DNA from: Kofleriaceae bacterium
GTDB lineage: Bacteria; Myxococcota_A; Polyangia; Haliangiales; Haliangiaceae
Assembly (NCBI GenBank): GCA_020633495.1
Contig: JACKDR010000021.1
Span: 1-64,000 of the forward strand
DNA: 64,000 bases
Direction of reading: 5' to 3'
A program made the translations under genes and the position numbers. The notes below the pieces were generated by a model. The model was not told where the DNA came from and did no database searches. It saw only the letters and a list, made by a program, of their open reading frames with translations. Shown in pieces: positions 63,100 to 64,000 of this stretch; position 1 is the first letter of the stretch; the number at the start of each line of letters is the position of its first letter.

Positions 63100-64000
63100 A
63101 TGTTCGATCGCGAGGACGAGCGAGTCGTGGAGGAGTCTGGGTTCACGGACACGGGCACGAGCCCGACGAGGTCACCCGACTGGCGGCAACTCGACCGCCA
63201 GCTGCGCGGCATCGCCCGGCGCCGTGCCGCGCTCGACGCCGAGGAGGCGCGCTGGCTGATGCTCGCGCAGCAGACGGAGCTGCACCGGCGCTTCGGCTAC
63301 GCGACCTTGCTCGAGTACCTGGAGCGCACGCTCGGCTACGGGCCGCGTGCGGCCCGCGAGCGGCTGCGGGTCGCGTCCGCGCTGCAAGTCTTGCCGGCGA
63401 CCGCGGCGGCGCTGGCCCGCGGCGACCACGCCTACTCGGCGGTGCGCGAGCTGACCCGGGTGTGCCGGCAGGACACCGAGCGCGCGTGGCTGGATGCGGT
63501 CGCCGGCAAGACCGTGCACGAGATCGAGGCCATGGTCGCCGGGCGCAAGCCGGGTGACCTGCCGGGCGGTCCCGTCGATCCCGAGGAGGTGCGGAAGACG
63601 CTGTCGTTCGAGGTCTCGGCGGAGACCTTCGCGGTGTGGCGCGACGCCCGGCTGGCGCTGGAGCTCGAGCGCGGCGAGCCGGTGTCCGACGACGAGGTCC
63701 TGCGCACGCTGTGCCTCGACCGGCTGGCCGGCGCCGGTGCCCGCGGTCGCACCGCCGGGCGCGCCGCGTATCAGATCGCGTTGATGGTCTGCCCGACGTG
63801 CGAGCGCGCCACGCAAGATGGCGGCGGCGCCGCCGTCGAGGTCCCGGCGCGGGTGGCGGCGCGGGCGCGGTGTGACGCGCGTGTGGTCGGACGGGTCGAT
63901 GGCGATCGGGTCGAGAAGGCGACGGCGACGATCCCGCCGCGGGTGCGCGCCGCGGTGATCGCGCGCGACCACGGACGCTGCCGGGTGCCGGGCTGTCGGT
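63100..64000 (+). CDS. DUF222 domain/HNH endonuclease-like protein, cut by window end
   Basis: The frame from ATG 63100 (GGGAGGAG ribosome site 6-10 nt upstream) is open to the window end: 300 residues seen. It has the helical DUF222-type region (residues about 30-180; RRFGYATLLEYLERTLGYGP, RLRVASALQVLPATAAAL, YSAVRELTRVC) and breaks off within VIARDHGRCRVPGC, the start of an HNH/His-Me nuclease motif (RDxGxCxxPGC). Such genes are often multicopy and linked to mobile DNA. No stop is seen, so length and activity are unknown. Confidence 0.75.
   Translation, partial: MFDREDERVVEESGFTDTGTSPTRSPDWRQLDRQLRGIARRRAALDAEEARWLMLAQQTELHRRFGYATLLEYLERTLGYGPRAARERLRVASALQVLPATAAALARGDHAYSAVRELTRVCRQDTERAWLDAVAGKTVHEIEAMVAGRKPGDLPGGPVDPEEVRKTLSFEVSAETFAVWRDARLALELERGEPVSDDEVLRTLCLDRLAGAGARGRTAGRAAYQIALMVCPTCERATQDGGGAAVEVPARVAARARCDARVVGRVDGDRVEKATATIPPRVRAAVIARDHGRCRVPGCR

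Overview
The window is about 74% GC, with strong G/C preference at third codon positions. It is dense in lipoprotein signal peptides, hybrid histidine kinases, DUF4388 and PilZ proteins, a Ser/Thr protein kinase and secreted hydrolases. This points to a myxobacterium-like member of the Myxococcota, perhaps near Haliangiaceae/Kofleriaceae. That placement is inference from gene content; no rRNA lies in the window.

Layout. 1-7 kb: a GH92 glycosidase lipoprotein; a globin translationally coupled to a DUF4388-ParA ATPase and divergent from a second DUF4388 protein, with two perfect 16-bp palindromes between them; a lipase. 7-14.6 kb: a minus-strand operon reading receiver-ThDP enzyme fusion, ketoacyl synthase III-like enzyme, double-kinase sensor, receiver-kinase. 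It starts at a good sigma-70-like promoter and looks like a phospho-regulated small-molecule pathway with its own sensors. 15-24 kb: a P450, a 5'-truncated gene, a tandem duplication of an FGE-type lipoprotein gene, an AAA+ ATPase of the contractile-injection type, and a two-gene effector/chaperone-like pair. 24-37 kb: a HelD/UvrD-type helicase, a duplicated peptidoglycan-binding-like protein, an octaheme cytochrome with a frame break, a propeller lipoprotein, an M4 protease, a GH5 glycosidase, small lipoproteins, a PLC-like enzyme and a large surface lipoprotein.

37.9-42.4 kb: a compact threonyl-tRNA synthetase without TGS and editing domains, preceded by a threonine-rich leader peptide and alternative hairpins; a twice-frameshifted lipoprotein pseudogene; a double-domain polyphosphate kinase 2 and a lipoprotein. 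42.4-48.6 kb: a glycine-rich lipoprotein, a diguanylate cyclase, a lower-GC RCC1-like protein, a 3' remnant of katG, and two tRNA-Phe genes flanking a DUF2785 lipoprotein.

48.6-64 kb: a signalling block. It holds a periplasmic binding protein coupled to a membrane hybrid kinase whose receivers are now out of frame, a PilZ-methyltransferase, a second large hybrid kinase, a divergent receiver-kinase, a Ser/Thr kinase, a universal stress protein, a GNAT-nitrilase fusion, a 605-bp gene-poor stretch with strong inverted repeats, and a DUF222/HNH-type gene cut by the window end.

The two most notable things are the receiver-ThDP/KASIII/kinase operon and the apparent threonine attenuator in front of the truncated ThrRS.
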